64,000 nucleotides of DNA from Phoronis australis (GCA_002633005.1 NMRA01000301.1:62001-126000); one strand, 5' to 3'. Positions 13,001 through 26,879 are shown, numbered from the stretch's first letter. A program made the numbers and translations. The notes: generated from the sequence alone by a model not told the origin.

Positions 13001-14415
13001 ATTGTCTACGAGGTGAGTGTCAGTAATACTGAGACACCAAGCCGAAACTAATCTGAAACAGAGGTGGGATTTTATGAAACATCAAAATGGGGTCTTCGGT
13101 TGATCGATTAGTCCTTCTTGGTTCAGTAAATTCAGTGAAGTGTTTTCCCTGCCTAGCAGCCGTCGCATTTGTGACAAAAAAGTTCACATAATATTTGCCG
13201 TCTACTGTCCTGTCGAAACTCGATAAATGTTCATGTCCCTCGCAACAACAGCTCTTCTCCAAGCCCTTGATGGGTACTTGTAAGGTCTAGTGTCACCAGT
13301 AGCTTACATGTACACGCTAGTGTTCGCTGTTAATGGATGGTACAACTACATATTTCAGCGACTAATAAACAATTTTGGTCCAGTTGGCCCACTCTGTAAA
13401 AGGTGCACCGTGCAGGCCCAAATTGTCAAAACCCCCAAATTGTCATAAATTTGCTTTTGAAAACTTAGGTCTGTATTATAGTACACACCCTAATTCTCAC
13501 AACCGTTCACTTTGTCACAATAACCTGAGTTGTGTGAGGGGATTGTTCTAGCTGTAAAGATTCGAAGTTCCGTCAAAAAAGGAAACTTTCCTAATTATAT
13601 GATGAAAACACTATGTTGCTTAAAACTGTTATATACATGTACCTGATGTTGCAACGGTAGTAGTTCACGCGAAGGGTGAAGCATGCGCATGCATAGACCG
13701 CTAAAGGTGGCAAGCATTTTTCATACTCCAACACCAGGAGCGCAAACCTACTCTTAAAGGGAAAACAAAGTGGTTCTTTACCACTGAAACAGAAGTCAAA
13801 ACTGTTCACCAAGTATGTTTACGGTCTTTTCATCAACGCCCTATATTTCTGTTGATGTCAATCCATTTTTCTTATAGTTCCAAACTTCAAAAAAGAACAA
13901 TTTATCAACAGCTCGTCACCTCGTCGGTTTGTTACAAAAAATCAATATTCTACAATATGTAGACTACCCTGTGCTCTGTCTAGACATTTCAAACGAGTTA
14001 CTCAAAAGGAAGTTTGATGTTTTGGACCAATTTCATAAATTCTCAGGTCTTATTCCAAACAAGAGTGCGAAATGGCAATACTAAATTTGATAATTTTCGT
14101 CTTTGTTCAAATATTATTCTTTGTTGGCCTGTGTCACACTTTACTTTGGGGATATCCTTTACCGCTAGTCTGTCTTTAATTACCATGTTGAAATAATTTA
14201 TGAAGTAGGCAGAAAAATTCCTACCTGGTCCAAAATATCATAAACTGGTCACGGCATAATTACAGAAAATATCACATCTATATGGCCAAAGACTCAGAAA
14301 TTCTACTCTCTTATTCGAAATGTTCAAGAAGGAGGTATTTTCGTACATTCGAATGGAAAATTATCTCTGTCAGAAATTTGGAATCTGAAAAAGTTAACAA
14401 AATATGGTCTTCTGT
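13001..14415. other. No gene recognised
   Basis: Short open frames only, for example minus 13020-13262 and minus 13591-13812. No domain, splice-bounded exon or repeat is supported. Confidence 0.5.
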
Positions 14416-14419
14416 CAGG

Positions 14420-14600
14420 GTACTCCGTCGAAAAAGGAAGCCCGGTGAAAACAGATGTCCCGGAATCGAGAACAGGCCTACGCACCTTCAAAACAGCTAC
14501 ATTACATTGTAACCATCCCGAAAAACACGAACCACGACCTTTAAAACAGGAAGCTAGTGTATCGGACAGGACATTCTGTGACCGAAACACCATTCCTGTA
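14420..14600 (+). repeat. Degenerate inverted repeat, left arm
   Basis: The reverse complement of this stretch aligns with 15190-15320: TCCTGTCCGAT, CTTCCTGTTTTAA, GTTTTGAAGGTGCG and TCCGGGA occur in the same order. Similarity is about 70% by eye with small gaps. This could be the remnant of a foldback element, with the 590-bp spacer holding the poly-C run at 14801-14823. Confidence 0.45.
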
Positions 14601-15189
14601 CTTTCTAAGAAACATCATTTGATGAAAAGTAAATCTTCCTACTTTAAATAGTTATTGTGATACGTTGTTTTACCCATATGAGAATTTTAGACAACTTACG
14701 ACGTATTGGCATTCTGTGTTATTCTGCCGGATGAAATTGTGGCGCAATCTTTTACGTCGGCTTTCGGCGCCATGAAATACTGTCACCTATTGGCAAATTC
14801 CCCCCTCCCCCCCCCCCTCCCCCAATGCTTCAAGTGTTCTTCTTCCACTAGTTTTGTACTTGCCGCAACAAATCAATCAATTATAATATTTATGTTTTTT
14901 CATTTTTAGAAATATTTTTTGGAGAAACTATTGAATAATCTGAAATTAACTGCATGTATTATTCACCGAGATAACAACGAGTTGCGAGTATAGATGATGT
15001 TGAAATTCGCAGGAGTTTAAGCGCTAAAAATCAAGTAACAAAGTCAATATAATATAAGTTACGATCTGTCTTCGAGAATTTTAACAAACAAATTCAGGGA
15101 ATAACTGGAAACTACCTGAAGATGCTTTACGTCAAAGTACACCTATGAGAATACTGTCAACGGTCTGTCAAAATTTGAAACATGGCAAG

Positions 15190-15320
15190 GTTTCCTGTCC
15201 GATCCCCGGACTTCCTGTTTTAATAGCTTGTGTTTTACGACTGGTTAGCGGTTTTGAAGGTGCGGGGATTTGCTTTTGACTCCGGGAAATCCGGTTTGCA
15301 CCGAGGTTCCTGTTCATGCA
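15190..15320 (-). repeat. Degenerate inverted repeat, right arm
   Basis: This is the partner of 14420-14600 in opposite orientation, with the same series of short blocks in order. The arms are diverged enough that the element, if it was one, is old. Confidence 0.45.
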
Positions 15321-15433
15321 CACCCAGCTTAAAATGGGGCCTCGAGTTTTTGAGAATGTGGACCTTTCATTAAGCTTCACGGGGTACGTTCAGAGCTACA
15401 TGTATGAGTTGTTTTCTCCGAAATTTGTTAGTT

Positions 15434-15495
15434 CCTGCATTTTTAGTGGACTATTGTCTCGGCTTCTACTTTTTCGGAGTTTTTGTGTGACCTTG
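15434..15495 (+). repeat. Dispersed short repeat (TTTTAGTGGAC / TTTCGGAGTTTTTG)
   Basis: TAGTTCCTGCATTTTTAGTG followed by GACTATTGTCTC and TTTTTCGGAGTTTTTGTG reappears reverse-complemented at 58465-58550, and in part at 60140-60180. The repeat is about 65 bp and family-less to my reading. Confidence 0.7.
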
Positions 15496-15499
15496 TAGC

Positions 15500-16972
15500 C
15501 CACTTCACTAAATGGGGGCTCATTCGAACCCCAGATCTCCCCGTGGGTGCCCGTAAGCTGTTTCGATAGACACATTAATTGTCTCTGGCTCTTTAATTGT
15601 TTTGAGTACGCATGTGAACATCTCTCCTCTCAAATAAAAATATTGGACCTTGGTACCTGCAGATTCTTGGGTTTGACACTTCGTAAAGAGCCACTGATGA
15701 GCGCAACCACATCTATTGACGGTGCGGCTGACCCGGATAAAGGTTTGGAATCAGACGAAAGTCTGTATTCTGACTGATTTTAAACGCTACTCTTTGTGAT
15801 TTAAAAACATGGGTTGACAATGACTCAGTTATCAACTTGATATGAAGGATTTTAGCTACAGTTATAGCTAAGATAAGTAAGATCTATACAAGCCAACTCG
15901 GTAAGTCCGCGCATATGTGATTTTATAGCGTTAAGTACTTGTCTTAAATTATACCTTCACCATTTGGACAGAACGTGGTCTTTAGGTACTGTAATTAGTA
16001 TCAAATCGAGTGTATGGATATTATAAGATTATTTCACCTTGAATGGTACTGTAAACGATTAACTATGTCGCCACCCCAAGCGTTCTAGAAGAGTTTTAGC
16101 CTCAGGGTTAGTTCACAAACATTTTATTTCCGGTCAACACGTCATCTTTGGGATCTATATTTTTACTCCGGTTCAAGATTTATATGTGTACTTACATGTA
16201 CGTCATGGTTAGTGTTACACTAAAATACTGCACGCCAAGGCACACAAAATTCCACCTTACCCGAGTTGGGCTTTCTGCACAAGAGACGATTTAGAAGTGC
16301 AGGACACCAGAGACGGTTTGACAACAAACCAGGGTGAAGCTGTATCCAGGTTCATGAGGAATAGACCCCTTCACCATAGGAGTTGCCCCAGTGCAATATA
16401 CATGTACATGTATGTTATCCATAAGAATGCGTTTTGTCTTCCTGGAGAAGAATAGTACCATGTTACTTGTGGTTCGCATGACGTAATGTTTATACAATTT
16501 GCAGATACTGGTGTAAAAACTGCGCATCATTACATCCAGTGCTCTGTACGATCTGCACAAAAATGGACAGTATATACGTACTTAGACCAGTGTATGTACG
16601 GCTTAGTTAGAATTTGGTTATGGTTGGAAAACACTGAAAATCAGTGGGTAACAAACGCCTTTCAATAATAGTTCAGCAAAGACATTTTAATTTTAATTTC
16701 AAAACCCCTAAATTTAAAATATTTTGATAAAGTCATTATTAGACAGATAATATACATGTATGATTTTAAACTTCATGATGTAAATGTTAACTGCGTGTAC
16801 TAGGTTCATCTAAGCCTCGATACTGGAAGTGGGCCGGGGGCCGATTTACCCGATTCGACTTAATTGATATTTTTATCATGCAATCCCATCCTGTGACTAG
16901 ATATTGACAGTTCATGACTTGTAAATGACATGAGCTGGAATCGGCTAAGCCCTTGTTTCTCAGTCACTTGGA
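15500..16972. other. Upstream region of the MAM gene; no other gene recognised
   Basis: No convincing exon occurs here. The promoter of the gene starting at 16973 should lie at its right end, but I see no clear TATA box at the expected distance. ACATGTACATGTATG runs near 16400 are of the short palindromic kind common across this genome. Confidence 0.4.
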
Positions 16973-17018
16973 ATGATGTGTCTGGCAGCGCTATTCATTA
17001 CGACAATCGTTCACAGTG
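16973..17018 (+). CDS. MAM gene exon 1: signal peptide
   Basis: Two adjacent ATGs open MMCLAALFITTIVHS, a short, wholly hydrophobic signal peptide, followed by a perfect GTAAGT donor at 17019. It ends in phase 1, exactly what the MAM exon at 26987 needs. I chose the first ATG, and the second would cost one residue. No other exon in the next 10 kb fits. Confidence 0.6.
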
Positions 17019-20000
17019 GTAAGTTTCGTTCATTTACAAGTGAAAGCTAGGAGACCAATTTTATCTCACACATACATCTATTTTGAATAACTTAGACTAG
17101 TTCTCAGGTCAATTAGCAGTAGCGCTGTACTCTCTTTGGTTTACGGAACTGAGTAAAATTTGAAATTCTGATCAGTGGCCACATGCCATTGGCGAAGAAC
17201 GTACATGCAGGTGTACATTGTGGCCACTCACTGGCAAATATCTCGTGAACTTGCAATTCCATTCTTTTGACAGTAACAAATAACTTTCACCAGCTGTTGT
17301 TAAGACCATATACTATAGATAGGGACTGCCAACTCCCGTCCGAGCGCATTGAGCATGTTGTGGACCAAGGGACATAAGCACTGATGCTGAGAGGTCGCTG
17401 CACACGCAGGATAGAAAATTTCCCGTTTTACAGAACGGCTGTTCATAGTTCAAAGGTTTGGTTAAGTAATTTGTCGAACTGCTTCATTTCTTAAAATTTT
17501 CAAGACGTGTAAAAATAAAATGCGTATATTGTTCTCTGCCATGTCATTTAAAACGATTCACAAGATCAATCAGACATTTTATGAATTACTAGGGCCAGAA
17601 ACGTCTCATTCATCTGATTTTTTGTGTTTAGTAGTCGCATCAGCTGAATTTCAGTACTGTCGTGTTTGTTTGAATTTAGTACAGTACGAATCAACTCAAA
17701 AACATAAGCACAAGTTTTAAACGACAAAAGCGAATTTCTAACAATATTTAACAATAGATATTGCGTAATTTACACAGCTTTGTTCCAGGTGGAAGGGCGA
17801 AAGGCTAACTGACATTGGTACATCACAAATCCATAACCTGAGTGACAAAAACTTGCTGTCACTATTACAGTAGACCAAAAGCACATTCTAACGGAACTTC
17901 TAAACATCAGTATGATTATGCATAACTGATTAAATACACGACACTTGTCCTTGTTAACAGGCTTAATTCCATTCAGCGTGTATCCTTATAACAAAATTCG
18001 ACTCTCAACAGAACATTGATAAACCAACTGACCAAAAAACATGATTGAAAAGCAAAAGTAAACAAAGCCACCTGCATCAGGCAACAGTGTCAAGGCTTCT
18101 TGATATCTGTCTTTGCTATGTACCTGAACGACACACAGTTGCGCTTGTGTAAAAAGCATAGCAAAGCACTGTTTGTAACATTTGACCATAGAGCCTCCAT
18201 TTCTATTAAAGCACGATAGTTTGTCAGAGTGAAATTTACACTTGTTGCTAACAGACTTTGTTTACGGAACGACACCAAATCGGGTGATGACAGTGAAAAA
18301 CAGCAAAGAACACACCAAATAGACATTTTTGTTTCATTTTCCGAGTTCCAATGAGATAAGTAACAGGGGTCTGGGATTCTCCTGCCTTATTTTCAATCGT
18401 TAAGTGAAAATCGGCAACACAAATACATGTATACAAATACATGAATACAAATACATGTATACAAATACATGTATACAGTGGAATTGATTTTTATAGTGAC
18501 AAATAGGAAATAATATAACAACATTGCATTAAGTGTTGTATACATTTCTGAGAAAGGAATGCAGAAAGACATTTCGCATACAATTTTTCCAAAATAAAGT
18601 TTCTCAGCCAATCTTGATATTGTCTTGATCGATTTACTTGAGAATTCATACAGAAAATCGCTTAACTTGATCATCAGAGTATTGCACTTAAAAAATTCCA
18701 CATTTATAGCAATCCATTGTTTAACAAGGGTAACTTTCACCAATGGTGTGCACGGCTTTCCAAGTGGACCGGGGCTACGGCACGTCATAGTGTACAGGTG
18801 CTTGGCATAAAAGCATCACCATGAGCAATAATATCTATTCATTGTGACATATATTTACAAAAAGCAAAAACTTAGCCTCCTAATCAATGTACCGGGATGC
18901 AATGTCTCTGTCTGTTAAGTCCTGGTACAGCACCATATTTTTGTAAACTTTCTACGTGATGAAAAACGTAAGAATAAACAGCAGCTCTGACATATTTGGA
19001 AAATAGGCATCGAAAGGAGTCCATTGACATACTGTATAGTAAACTACGTGAAGGTAAGTCAAATTTGTCAAGAACAAAAAATAATATTGTTGCCACATAG
19101 GCGGATTTAGGGGGGTGCANCAGACTTTGTGAACAGCAGCCCCCGCAATTTTCGGGCCACCTCTGTACATACAATGACGCTTTGCCCATTCCCCGATGCA
19201 ACAAGTTGGACCCCCCTAATGGTATCCTAGATCCGCCACTGTACTATTAGCAGGAGGATAGCTGGGGCCAGGTTACGCCTGCCTGTCTGCCAGAGCAAAG
19301 CAAAATACAAATTTCATCAGAAACTCTTGACTGGAATCTCAAATGGTAGCTTTAGACTTTATCTCCAAAACTATTGAATTGAATTTTAAAAATATTCTGA
19401 ACTCTTTTAATGAAAATATTTCACCAATTCGTTCCATATTTTGTAATTTGATTGGTTATTTTTAATACATTGACCAATTAAGTTCAAGTTAAGTTTGAAC
19501 CCTAGAAAGGTAAACGTGGACCTTGGCTGATAAAAGACAGAGTGTACCTTTTTGTTAGTGGTCTTAAATGGAAATGGTGAGATAAAGTGAAAAAAATGAT
19601 GAGGAATGGATTAGGACATGATTGGTGAGTGTGGCGTTGACACTTTTAGGATTTTTCTATTCGAAGAAGTGACAAGGCAGTAAATTAGAAAAAAATACAT
19701 TTTATCATTAAAATAAGAAATGTACATTCACGGTTGAAAGCAGATTTTTTTCGCAAACAGTTTGATATCAATATCATTAAAATCAGTTAAACTACAGCCA
19801 TTTAGCTACTGAAAGTTCATGCAATAACTAAATGTTAGAAGAATTTACCAGTGACTGAAAATTGTGTGAAATGCTCGCATCACTTCGATTTTTAAAAATA
19901 TTCATTAATGCTCACATTTTTGCAAAGGATATTTTCAATAGAAAGAAGAAAGTTTAAGTATTACAGTGGCATGATTTTCATTTCCACCGCATTGCATGCA

Positions 20001-23000
20001 AATATGAGCCTGTGAAAATCATATGGCAAAATTTCGTCCTTGCTGAATTTTGGCCATATTGGTTTGCTCTGTACTGTAAATCCGGCTCGGAACTAGTTCA
20101 TATTGTAGACGTACAGTAGTGACATATGAGAAAATACTGCATTTAGATCAAGCCAAACTTCATATAAAATCTCAAAATTCAAAATAATTTTCACCGTAAA
20201 CAACTTCGAATTCAACCAGAAGAAAAGATTATCTAATCAATTCAACCCTCTCTTCCGGCCAAAAGTACCCATTCTTGTGTTGAACTGTCGCAATATTTGG
20301 GCCGATCAACAACAACTTGTCAAGTAAGTTCCGGCACATTTCGTAACAAAAATCCGACTTCTGTGGCTGGCATACGAGATTTGGTTTGCATAAACCACAG
20401 TAAGTTAATTTCAAACTCAAAAATTTGCTCAAAATGCGCGAAATATAAACGAAAATTTACCTGTGTTGCTACATGAAACCAAGATACCGGAGGTTATGAA
20501 TCCTCCTCGCGTAGTTCGCGTTAGGGTGCGAGATATGACGTAGTCGCGAATCTCTTAACGAGTATTTACATGTATGTTCAGACTAGATGCAAACCCGCCA
20601 CAGAAATTAGCGGTACTTACGACCAATACCTCATACACTTGACTGTTCAAAGAAGGTTCTACTCAGATTTAAACACCGGAATTGTACGTCAAATGCAAAT
20701 TTATTGAGACGGCTCGCTGCTCACGCACCGCCATGTTGTCTGGAACTACTTCGGAAATAAGTGAGTGAAGCATAGAGAGTTTATGGGATTTGACTTCAAG
20801 CAGTGGGTTAAATATGTATGCTTCTGCCATTTTCATTGCATATATTGCTAAGATTGAAATGAAACGTGTGATACATGTGATAAATATATGACCAAGATGA
20901 GTGCAGCGTGCTGTACTCAAGTGACTATGACATTCTCCACGGGAATTTAAATGAATCCGACAAGAGACATCCTTCATCGCTGTTGCTAAACATTCCTACA
21001 TTACAACAATGTAAGAGTTCTGGGATGTCCGTAAACTTACACCCCCACACACTTGTGCTTGTTTATAGTAAGCTGGGTCTGAAAATAAAATCGTTGACTT
21101 TCGATATCACATATATGTGGCAACAGGTGAGAGTCTGAGTTCACAACAAATAGACCGGCATCCCAGAGCACTTAGCATAGATGAACGAGGTACCAACATC
21201 TGACCACGGGAGCATTCAGAGTCTACCTCAGAATGTACAGAAATGGACGTCTGCCGTTGTCTGCACTCTGGGTGTGACCCCTGAGGGCCTTACAAAGGGC
21301 CTAAAAATGAGCTAGACTGGATATTCGAGGTAACAACCAAAACTGATTTAAAACGAACAATAGTACCGCACTGAACATCGAATGACCCATGACAGACAAA
21401 TTGCACTCTGGAATGGGTCCGGCAGAAACCAAAAAAGGACACCCCAAAAATGAGCTAGCACATACGTTCGAGCTACCACACAAAACCAATTCTATATTCA
21501 ATACATGTCACAGATCACGAAAACCCCTATGACAGACAAAACACATTTTGGGTTGTTCCCGGCAGAAACCTCAGAAACTGTCAACCACGATATGACATCA
21601 AAGTTTGAGCTACTGCACTAGATTTTCGAGGTACCGGCCAAAACTGATTTAAAACGAACAATAGTAAGGCACTGAACATTGAATGAGAAAGAAAAATTTT
21701 ACTCTGGAAATAGGCGGCCAGAAATCCAGAAGGGACCTTAAAAATGGAGCTACAATTGTCTATGCAGCTTCCCCTTGCTACAGTAGATCAAGTACTCTGG
21801 TGGGGAACCCAAACAACTGGACAAGATGTTAAAAATCGCACCACGGAAATTGAAGTACACATATTCTCAATTGGTGACAAAATTGGTGTATTTAATAAGT
21901 TAATTGCAAAAATGAGACCGCAGGAAACAAAAACTAATTATAGAAAACTTTCGTTCACTAAAGCCTTTGTTTACTCTCATGATCACAAGAAGCGAAAAGC
22001 AGACGGGTGTCAAGGTATAAGACAGTTAACTCGCCTGTTGGTAAGTTTTTGAAGAAAATTTTACGTGATATCGAAATTCAGTGTACATTGTTTTAATTTA
22101 GAGGAGTCATTTGTCGACGGCCGATATAATGTCCTCCGTGATAAAATGCAAATCAACCCTAATTTGGTGCGCAGCCACGCGGTGGAGTCCCAATGCTATT
22201 TAAATAAATATATAAACAACGACGTGTTTCGGTAACAAGGGGTGTCGCTGCAGCATTGCCTGATCTGCATGCATCAGGGTGTGACGTCACAGCATCACTG
22301 TATAGGAAAAGGAAAGTGAGGCCTCTGGAAATCCTGATGAAAGACTCATCTGGGACACTTATCAGCTTCTTGTCATAGTTAATAAGTGTAGATGTCCCAG
22401 ACGGAAGAAAGTTAGAAGAATACATATGCCTCCTACTTAGTGAAGGGAGGAGTCAAAGATGTCAATGAAGCGAGATATCTGAAATTAATCGAGATGACCG
22501 GAATAATAAACAAGGTAATAACTGTAATTGATAAAATATAGTTCATAAAAATAACGAAAATAATTTCAAACGTTTTCACAGTATTAAACCAAAAGTTCAA
22601 GTTTCACGTCATACTTAAAAAACAGTAAATGGTGGTGAGGGTTTATGTTTTTGTTCGTCAGCTTTGAGACAATTGGTCCTTCGCCAATAATATTTTCTCA
22701 CTATTTATTTCAGGAAAAGCCGATGTCCAACATCAAGAAGATTGACTGTGCATTGCTTCCTGCTTACCGAAAGACACTGTTGAACAAGCTCAAACGAGCC
22801 CATTTTGTTGCCTTTCTCTGGGGTCAAGTGGATTCGGCCAATCCGGGAATCGGTTTGGATCCTCTTACCTACGGTTGGAAGGTACAAGATGGATACTACA
22901 CTCCCCAATGGCTTTGTGGATCTGCCGTTCCTGATATCCTTTTTGAAAGTGCTGGTCTTTTACAAGAAAACCAAGCCGATCAATAGGTAAAGGAAATGGG

Positions 23001-26000
23001 CTATGACGAAACAAGCGATCCCGAATCAAGCTGGAGTAGCAGTGACGAATCTGATATGGAAACGTATTTAAGGATATTGCCACCCGATTTAATTAGTCTT
23101 TTTTGCCGTCTTAATCGGTCTATATCCACATCGCCTCGCATACGGTCGACCTTACCTTGCCAAGAGGTGTCGCGTTAACCTGTGAGGAAGGTGAGAAAAG
23201 ACGCTAGCGACGTCAGTGGTTCATATGCAGAGTGAATACCGCTATGTTGCGGTGCATCGTCCCCGCTTGTCCGAACTAAGAAGCTACTAGGAGAGCAAGT
23301 ATAACGTTTTTTTTTACTTACGAAATGCTTAGGAAGTGGCTCGTGGTAGTGAAGAATGAGATGTACGCTGTAAATAGCAAGTATGAGGCCGTGAAACATC
23401 TGTGACCTGCAGACGGACGTCGACCGTGCCTGACAAATGCCTGCTTACCAAATAACTCCATACGTTCCGTAGTCTGAGCTTGTTCACGGCGCCTCTCTAG
23501 TAGTTCTTCATCACTGTATTCCTGTTCGAATTGATAGCCTGTAAAACTTAACGATCCACCTGCGAAGTCGGGACTCATTGATGAGCTCTAGCTCCGGGGA
23601 TTGCGAGTTGCCATGTTGGCGTTCAAGTATTACTGAGCGTTCTGTTTCGGCAAAATGAATTATTCTCACCCTAACCAATACTAACATAAAACTGAAACAA
23701 AGTCTGTCTCATTAGATGCAATTTGTATTGCCTTTGGAGTGCTCGTGAGTGCAAATGATTTGAGAAGCCAGCAATGAATAAATCACCGCGTTACCGGCTT
23801 TAGGTGCAATAAAACTAATTGACGGGACACCTAGGCCGTGTGAGCTCATGCTAATTTAGTGTTTGCTGGCAGAAACTGTTGTGAAACAACTCAATTTCCA
23901 TCCCACGGCCAGGTGTTAGGGGAATATCGTTATTAACATTTACATTACTCAAATAATGATTGCCAATGTACATGTACAACTTCTGCCCTGACGGTGCTGT
24001 GGCCAAAGCTGAACCTGAATTCGCGGCCCCGACGAGTAAGTAGATTTGCAGTTTAGTGGCTAATTCACCAACATAATCAGGTGCATATTACTTTGGCTCA
24101 CTAGCATAGTATTTTTTGACTGGAAGTTTAGTTTCCACTGAACTCTGGCTGTTAGTGATGTCTGATCAGTTTCCGAGCCACTGGCGGGGATAACGAGTCA
24201 ATCCGACCGGCCGCGACGGGCCTGATCGTGCTCCGAGCCACTGGCCAGGCTAAAAATTTAAGCGTTTTGTGTTTAGAACTAAAAAAATCACAAGTCTAAA
24301 CAACACAGATCTAGGTTCTCCTGTCTGTATATCACGGAAAATACTTCGAAAATATCTAGTCCGACCCCAAACTCCTGCTACGGACCTTATTGGCCTGCCG
24401 ATCGAACTTTGTAGGCTACGGTGTGTCCAAATACCAATAAATCCGTAAAGCGAAATAAAACAACACGTTTTCATAAGAATTCGGTGTGTTTTTAAGGGTT
24501 TTACATCGAAGTTTGATGATTTATTGGTGTTAAACGATGACTTCAAGCGATAAGCTGACACCAGTAACCCGTGTTGTGAACTGCTGTGTGAAACCGATGA
24601 CGTCATTGGATAATTTCAACATCTCTGTCTACTGTCAGGCGTCAGGTAACGCAACCGTACATGTCGTCATGGAGTAAAGTGACTCGATCTTTAAAACTAA
24701 CAGGAAACTACTGTTGACATTAAACACATGCATGTAGCTGGATGTTCTCGTCGATACAATGATTTTAATTATCTGTTATTATGCTGTTTGGAAGAGTTGC
24801 TCTATTTCATGTAGTTTATTTTGATTAAAGAGGGTTTTTAAAAACACGTCTGCTCCTTTTCTTTCAATGTATTGTTTAGTGGTCAATGGGATGAAAGGGC
24901 TCTTTGGAAATAATTTTCGGGGTTCCTCGATCTAGCGCAAATTTAGGGGCCATATGTTGTCACTGACGTATCCTTTCTGTTGGCAGTTTTGATAGCGTTT
25001 TGTATTTTACACAAACTGCGTTCTTAAACTTCATTGAGTGGGTTGGTTTTAGACCGTTCCTGGTATCCCAAAATTTTACTGTTCTCAGGTACTGTCCAAA
25101 ATGCTTACTCTCTGCCATCATCCATTTGAAAACCAGTGTGAAAGCTCAGTAGACGCAAAAGTATAATCGCATGATCTAATATGTCATATATTTTCAAATT
25201 TACTTACCGGTAGTTGAGATTTCTGGGGCTGGTAGCACAACCACACTGGGTTTCAACTGTCATAGGGTATTTGAATCACATGCAGTTGTTTATTGTTGTA
25301 GCCCGAACGATGACCTAGCTCCTTTCACGGTGTAATTGAGTTTCTGGGGAACGCCTTTCAGAGCCCAATTTGTTGTCTGTCATGGGTCATCTGGTGCCGC
25401 ACGATTAATGACTTTAAGTCAGTTTTAGCCGGTACCTCGGGTATCTAATGTACCCCAAAGTTTCGATAGCATATACTGTGATTAAGATTTTTTAGGGTTT
25501 CTGCCAGGCACAGGGTATATTTTGTCTGTCATAGGGCATTTAGTGACCTGTGACATGTGTTGAACCTCGATCGTGGAATCGGTTTTGTGTGGTAACTCGA
25601 ATGTATGTGCTGGCTCATTTTTGGGGGCACTTTTTCGTTTCCGCTGGACCCATTCCAGAGTGCAATTTGTCTGCCATGGGTCATTTGGTGTTCAGTGCGG
25701 TAGTATTGTTCGTTTAAAACCAGTTTTGGCCGGTACCTCGAAAATGTAGTCTAACTCAAATTTTTCATGGCATACGGTGGTTGAGATTTTTGGGGGTTTC
25801 TGCCGGTCACAATCCAGAGTGCAATTTGTCTGTCATAGGGCATTTAGTGATCTGTGACATGTATTGAATCATATGGAATTGGTTTTGTGAGGTACCTCGA
25901 ATGTATGTGCTGGCTCATTATTGGGGGGGTCCTTTTTGGTTTCTGCCGGACACATTGACTGTCATGGGTCATTTGATGTTCTGTGTGGTACTTTTGTTCA

Positions 26001-26841
26001 TTTAAAATCAGTTTTGGCCAGTACATCGAAAATCTAGTCTAGCTCAAATTTTTCATGGCATTGGCTACGATGGTTGAGATTTTTGGGGGTTTCTGCCGAG
26101 CACAATCCAGTGCGTATTTTTTCTGTCATAGGGCACTTAGTGATCTGTTACTTGTATTGAATCACATGAAATTGCTTTTGTGTGGTACTTCGAATGACTG
26201 TGCTAGCTCATTTTTGGGGGGTCCTTTTTTGGTTTCTGCCGGATCCATTCCAGAGTGCAATATGTCTGTCATGGGTCATTCGGTGTTCAGTGCGGTGCTA
26301 TTGTTCGTTTTAAATCAGTTTTGGTTGGCACCTCGAATATCTAGTCTAGCTCATTTTCATGGCCCTTTGCAAGGCCCCCAGGGTCACACCCAGAGTGCAG
26401 ACAACGGCCGGTGTCCATTTCTGTACATACTGAGGTGGACTCTAATTGCTCTCGTGGTCAGATGTTGGTTCCTCGTTCATCTATGCTAAGTGCTCTGGGC
26501 TGCCGTTTTAATATCAGTGGTGATCGATCAGGGTGACTGTTGCGATTACACACCACTGCACGTCATTGCTGATCTCACCGCAATTGTTCCCATCCTCAGA
26601 GCTTCCGTTATTCCCTTACAAACATTGCTCTATAATCAGAGGTTTGCCTTCACGAGAACACGTCACGTGTGCAATGGGGAAGAGCAGCGCGATAATTGCT
26701 AGTGATAGAACCCTCGATTATGTGTGTATATGCACCTTTTTGCGTCGCTTACATGTACAGCATACGACCGTTTGTATTGCTTCAACTATTCATAATGCTT
26801 CTGCGGTTGATCCAATTGATTTGGTTCATATTAAAAGCAAA

Positions 26842-26879
<38 letters not shown>

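Larger units (their letters stand above)
17019..21150. other. Left part of MAM intron 1; no exon recognised
   Basis: This contains a 14-bp minisatellite (18419-18476) and a small MITE (19097-19243). The minus frames at 18393-18788 and 20669-20977 are open for 131 and 102 codons. The first runs through the minisatellite and neither has domain content. Confidence 0.5.
21157..26507. mobile_element. 5.35-kb element with long inverted arms made of tandem repeats
   Basis: Both ends share CCCAGAGCACTTAGCATAGA followed by TGAACGAGG in opposite orientation, then about 140 bp of unique terminal sequence. Arrays of a 145-bp tandem monomer lead inward (left arm to about 21740, right arm from about 25200). 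The middle holds a mobile-element-type coding exon and a copy of the 1.6-kb repeat. The whole structure lies inside intron 1 of the MAM gene. No target-site duplication is evident and no transposase was found, so it is non-autonomous or degenerate. Confidence 0.65.

Noticed and set aside
20669-20977. Minus frame containing an AACATGGCGGTGCGTGAG start-like segment
   Set aside because: From that ATG only 22 codons follow, with no convincing donor. The rest of the frame lies upstream and has no domain.
22159-22290. Hammerhead ribozyme or Penelope terminal sequence (CTGATG ... CGAAAC on the minus strand)
   Set aside because: The core reads CTGATGC instead of CTGATGA and no stem II can form between the two motifs.
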